In this document: positions 5,937 to 8,394 of the stretch, piece after piece | How positions within the stretch are numbered: position 1 is the stretch's first letter | Layout: every line of letters begins with the position of its first letter | Assembly (NCBI GenBank): GCA_003249585.1 | Contig: QKIM01000225.1 | Span: forward strand, 1-8,394 | DNA length: 8,394 nt | Reading direction: 5' to 3' | Source: Deltaproteobacteria bacterium | GTDB lineage: Bacteria > Myxococcota_A > Polyangia > HGW-17 | Translations under genes and position numbers: made by a program | The notes under the pieces: generated by a model | Told to the model about the DNA's origin: nothing | The model's input: the letters and a program-made list of their open reading frames with translations, nothing else | Database searches by the model: none

Positions 5937-6521
5937 ATGCAGCGCATGCGGGACCAGCCGAACCTGCGCCTCATCGTGGTCATCCTCAATGTCGACGAGT
6001 GGACCGACGGCGGCTGCGAGTGGACCTACGACGCCCACAACCGCCTCATGGCCGAGTTCCCCGACCGCTACGACCTCTACCAGCTGCGCACCTTCGACCA
6101 CGTGGTCACCTGGGGCATCGACGAGACGGAGTCCCGCTACGCCGACGTCTATCTCCACGACAAGATGCTCATCGTGGACGACATCTACCTCTCCGTGGGG
6201 AGCGCCAACAAGAACAACCGCGGCCTCATCTACGAGGGAGAGATCACGGCCAACATCGTGGATCCCGTGTGGGTCCGTGATCAGCGCCGGCGCATCATCG
6301 CCAACATGGTGGGCCCCGACTGGGTGCAGACCGACAACTCTGCCGACTGGCACGCCCAGATGAACACCGCCGCCGCCTGGAACGACGAGGTGTACACCCG
6401 CTGGGACGACGAGGGCTGGGACATCGACAACGGCGACGGCACGCCCCCCCTGCCCGCTGAGTACACCCCCTCGGGCTTCCTCTACTCCTACCACCCCGGC
6501 CCGTCTCCGACTGTGCAATAG
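5937..6521 (+). CDS. Phospholipase D superfamily protein, C-terminal part after the amber codon
   Basis: This is the continuation, in the same frame, of the PLD lipoprotein gene. The open frame resumes directly at 5907; the first ATG is at 5937 and gives 194 residues. It carries the second catalytic motif H-D-K-M-L-I-V-D (H605, K607, D612 in full-length numbering), followed by G-S-A-N (619-622) and 'NRGLIYEGE', the usual surroundings of a second HKD. The tail from about 690 is Asp/Pro/Gly-rich. No ribosome site precedes the ATG, and the fragment has no signal peptide. Independent translation of an exported half-enzyme is therefore unlikely, and the piece is best viewed as the 3' end of an interrupted gene (a pseudogene if the amber is real and not suppressed). 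It stops with TAG, 36 bases from the convergent methyltransferase gene. Confidence 0.8.
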   Translation: MQRMRDQPNLRLIVVILNVDEWTDGGCEWTYDAHNRLMAEFPDRYDLYQLRTFDHVVTWGIDETESRYADVYLHDKMLIVDDIYLSVGSANKNNRGLIYEGEITANIVDPVWVRDQRRRIIANMVGPDWVQTDNSADWHAQMNTAAAWNDEVYTRWDDEGWDIDNGDGTPPLPAEYTPSGFLYSYHPGPSPTVQ

Positions 6522-6543
6522 AGGGCGTCGGCCCCGACCTCTT
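6520..6543. terminator. Weak bidirectional terminator candidate
   Basis: Between the two convergent genes, AGAG (6520-6523) pairs with CTCT (6539-6542) and GTCG (6527-6530) with CGAC (6535-6538), leaving a three-base bulge and a GCCC loop. On the + strand it is followed by a T/C-rich run. The stem is short, so the call rests mainly on its position. Confidence 0.3.
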
Positions 6544-6557
6544 CTGATCTTCCAGAA

Positions 6558-7553
6558 TCACCTGGACTTCAGTGCTTTAAGATGGTCGCCTGGCGGCCGG
6601 GCGGGTTCGAAGAGGACGAAGCCCGCATACTGCTTCATCTGCTCGCGCCGTGTGGGCGATGCGAGCATCGTCATGACGCGCATCACAAGCCGCACCGGGA
6701 GGGGAAAGGGCGCCGGCCGCCGCAGCTTCTCGCCTTCCTCGGCGAAGTACCGGGTCTCCCTGGGCGTCCAGCCGACCTTCGAAAAGAAGCCGAAGTAGTC
6801 CGCGGGCTCGAACAGGAAGGGAGCGTTCTTCATCATGCGGCTCATGCCGCTTCGCCGGCGGTACTCGTAGGAGGACGGGGAGAAGTAGTCGACGAGCCAG
6901 TACTGGACGAACGTCTGGGCCAGGAGGTCGGCCCCGAGGGAGGCGACCGCGGGCTGGGCGAGATAGGGGGTGACCGCCTCGGTCAGGACGAGGATCTTCT
7001 TGGAAGAGGCCGCCACGTCTTTCAAGAGCGTCCGCCGGGCCCCGGTGTCAGTGAGATCGAGGCCGATCCGCTCCAGTCGGCAGCGCGCCGTCTCGCCCGC
7101 GAGCCGGGCCTCCTTGAGGTCCACCACGTGGGGGTAGTCCACCTCGATCCAGCGCAGCTCCGCAGGGAGCTCCAGGCGGTACGGCCTGGTGTCCAGCCCG
7201 GCCCCCAGGTTCAGGACCGTGTCCACGCCTTCGTCCACGGCGAGGCCGATGAAGTCGTCGATGATGCGGGTGCGGATCACCACCGACCAGCCACCGAGGA
7301 AGGCCCGCCGGGGCAGATGGCCGATGATCCTCTCGCCCTGCTCCCCGGCGACCTTGGCCGCGAGGGGGTCCTGAAACAGCGCGTGCCGATGCCTGGTCTC
7401 CAGGGCCCGGTAGGCGGCGGCCATGAAGGCGGTGTCGGACACCTGACGGATCTCGCTTTCCTGCTGTCGGCCGGCAGACGGCGGCGTGGTGCCGGCGCGG
7501 CCGGGGATCGAAGAGCGCATTTTCGCAAGGAGTCGGTGGATTCTGTCTTTCAT
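6558..7553 (-). CDS. Class I SAM-dependent methyltransferase, leucine-carboxyl-methyltransferase/TIGR00027 type
   Basis: Predicted cytoplasmic methyltransferase of 331 residues. The N-terminal part has the family pattern of a conserved helix (residues 38-53), then 'LFQDPLAA' at 59-66. Motif I, the SAM-binding loop, is 'VLNLGAGLDTRPYRL' at 113-127. The acidic end of strand 2 follows as 'WIEVDYP' (135-141), and 'TEAVTPYL' at 191-198 matches the E-G-V-x-x-Y-L landmark of the LCM/TIGR00027 group. Members methylate small molecules or carboxyl groups; the substrate here cannot be told. I chose the ATG at 7553 because GGAG lies six bases before it. The ATG at 7565 and TTG at 7577 have no ribosome site. 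It lies 48 bases downstream of, and in the same direction as, another methyltransferase gene, suggesting co-transcription. A basic, Ser/Pro-rich stretch (residues 4-33) precedes the conserved domain. Confidence 0.9.
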   Translation of the reverse strand: MKDRIHRLLAKMRSSIPGRAGTTPPSAGRQQESEIRQVSDTAFMAAAYRALETRHRHALFQDPLAAKVAGEQGERIIGHLPRRAFLGGWSVVIRTRIIDDFIGLAVDEGVDTVLNLGAGLDTRPYRLELPAELRWIEVDYPHVVDLKEARLAGETARCRLERIGLDLTDTGARRTLLKDVAASSKKILVLTEAVTPYLAQPAVASLGADLLAQTFVQYWLVDYFSPSSYEYRRRSGMSRMMKNAPFLFEPADYFGFFSKVGWTPRETRYFAEEGEKLRRPAPFPLPVRLVMRVMTMLASPTRREQMKQYAGFVLFEPARPPGDHLKALKSR

Positions 7554-7601
7554 GGTCTTCTCCATTCTCAATGTCAAAAGCCGTGGGGGCGTGACCGGAT
7601 G

Positions 7602-8394
7602 TCAGGGCAGGGAGGGTTTCGTGACCACCAGGAGGTCCCGGACGATGGACTCGCTCATGCGGTGGGGGGCCGAGAAGGGCCGCACCTCGCCGCCGACCCC
7701 GGTGAACAGCGCCTCCAGCTCGGCACGGGGCGGCAGGTAGGTGTTGAAGATGAGCACCATGGCGCCGCCAGGGCGCAGGCTCTCCATCCAGCCCGAAGCG
7801 GCCTCGCGGAGCACCTCCAGGGGGCTGCGCCGGGCTCCCCTGAACTGCACCCCGTAGGGCAGGTCCGTCACCATCAGGTCGAAGCGCTGTCCCCCGAGCA
7901 GAGTGCCGAGCTCCCGGGTGTCTCCGGTGACGAGACGCAGGCTGTGCCCTCCCAGCTCGTACCGGACGAAGCTCCCCGCCCCTTTGCGCCTGCCGACGCT
8001 CCCCCTCTGGTGGGAATGCTTGATGCGGTGGAGCCTGGTCTGCCGGCCGAGGTGGGTCTGCAGGGCCTCGAGGGCGCCCGGGTCCTTCTCCACGCCCACG
8101 GCGTCCAGCTCGTATCGCAGCGCCCACAGCAGGGTGGTCCCCCGTCCGGCCATGGGGTCGACCAGGGTCCGGGGCCCAGCCCCGCCGCTGCTGTACCTCA
8201 GGGCCAGGTTGAGGGCCATCTGGGTCACCAGCTCGTTGGTCTTCCCCTGGTACTTGGCCCCGAAGACGAGCCCCCGCGGCAGGACGAAACCGGGAGCGGC
8301 CTCAAGGGGGAGGAGCGCCCCGGCGGGTCCCTCCTCGAAGATCCCCTGGATGAAGGAGCACCGGGTCAAGGGCCCGAGAGCCTCCTCGGGCGCC
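7602..8394 (-). CDS. TRM11/UPF0020-type RNA methyltransferase (5'-partial)
   Basis: A class I SAM-dependent methyltransferase domain whose frame is open to the right edge of the window, so the N-terminus is probably missing. A TTG at 8369 is the only near-edge start and has no clear ribosome site. Counting from that TTG, 'YQGKTNELVTQMALNLAL' (40-57) matches the helix typical of the TRM11-like group. Motif I is 'DPMAGRGTTLLWAL' (71-84), and the catalytic loop is 'TDLPYGVQF' (168-176), a D-x-P-Y-G form as in UPF0020 enzymes that methylate guanine or adenine in RNA. A basic segment (about 111-132) could contact RNA. No THUMP domain is visible in the part present. The second position of the catalytic motif is Leu where Pro is common. 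It lies upstream of the LCM-type methyltransferase with a 48-base gap. The RNA target is unknown. Confidence 0.85.
   Translation of the reverse strand, partial: APEEALGPLTRCSFIQGIFEEGPAGALLPLEAAPGFVLPRGLVFGAKYQGKTNELVTQMALNLALRYSSGGAGPRTLVDPMAGRGTTLLWALRYELDAVGVEKDPGALEALQTHLGRQTRLHRIKHSHQRGSVGRRKGAGSFVRYELGGHSLRLVTGDTRELGTLLGGQRFDLMVTDLPYGVQFRGARRSPLEVLREAASGWMESLRPGGAMVLIFNTYLPPRAELEALFTGVGGEVRPFSAPHRMSESIVRDLLVVTKPSLP

Noticed and set aside
4350..6518. A 722-codon open frame on the - strand opposite the whole PLD gene.
   Set aside because: Its predicted protein is Val/Gly/His-rich low complexity without domains. It is the usual antisense shadow of a gene with strong G/C third positions, and the + strand carries a signal peptide and both HKD motifs. 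The Asn repeats also read as artificial V-H-V-A/G-R-V on this strand.
5937..6521. A split PLD made of two independently translated subunits.
   Set aside because: There is no ribosome site before the downstream ATG and no export signal on the second half, and the intervening codons 522-531 still read as family sequence.
7048..8127. A 359-codon - strand frame spanning both methyltransferase genes.
   Set aside because: It runs out of frame across two genes with clear SAM-binding motifs, and its product is Arg/Pro/Gly-rich noise.
1..8394. tRNA or rRNA genes, CRISPR arrays, insertion sequences or phage attachment sites.
   Set aside because: None was seen on reading both strands. The only tandem repeats are coding ones, and no transposase, integrase or terminal inverted repeats are present.

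Overview
The window is GC-rich with strongly G/C-biased third codon positions. It reads like chromosomal DNA from a Gram-negative bacterium. The evidence is a signal-peptide-bearing outer-membrane porin of the TorF/Gcw_chp type, a lipobox lipoprotein with an asparagine/threonine-rich spacer behind the lipidated Cys, and a zinc-ribbon/TPR protein. The Asn-rich lipoprotein spacer is a style I associate with Myxococcota and Bradymonadota-like 'deltaproteobacteria'. That placement is inference; no rRNA or other taxonomic marker is present.

Layout from left to right. (1) Positions 1-476, + strand: the 3' part of a Gln/Pro-rich coiled-coil protein of unknown function, whose frame is open to the left edge. 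(2) Positions 518-1666, - strand: a cytoplasmic zinc-ribbon plus TPR-like protein, convergent with gene 1. (3) Positions 1811-3945, - strand: a two-gene unit, with an AmtB-type ammonium transporter transcribed first and a TorF/Gcw_chp-type porin second. No PII (glnK) gene accompanies it here. (4) Positions 3946-4343: a 398-base divergent intergenic region that is the regulatory centre of the window. On the amt side it holds an AT-rich tract, two direct TTCTAAC repeats, a sigma70-like promoter and a perfect CRP/FNR-class palindrome just past the predicted transcription start. On the other side, a TTGACA inverted repeat and a leader hairpin precede the lipoprotein gene. (5) Positions 4344-6521, + strand: a phospholipase-D-superfamily lipoprotein with both HKD motifs in one reading frame, interrupted by a single in-frame amber codon at 5904-5906. 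(6) Positions 6558-7553 and 7602-8394, - strand: two class I SAM-dependent methyltransferases in tandem, one of the leucine-carboxyl-methyltransferase/TIGR00027 type and one of the TRM11/UPF0020 RNA-methylase type. The second runs off the right edge.

Amt and the porin plausibly act together in nitrogen uptake: the porin for passage across the outer membrane and Amt across the inner membrane. The PLD lipoprotein would sit on a membrane facing the periplasm or outside. The methyltransferases are unrelated to these functions.

I see no convincing new multi-gene system. The most informative signal is the amber codon. It falls exactly where PLD enzymes carry the Tyr of their N-Q-Y-F motif, and the frame and codon bias continue intact to the second HKD motif and the natural stop. 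Because amt, the porin and the PLD gene itself all end in TAG, genome-wide TAG reassignment is unlikely. A recent nonsense mutation, a base-call error or local suppression are the live explanations.
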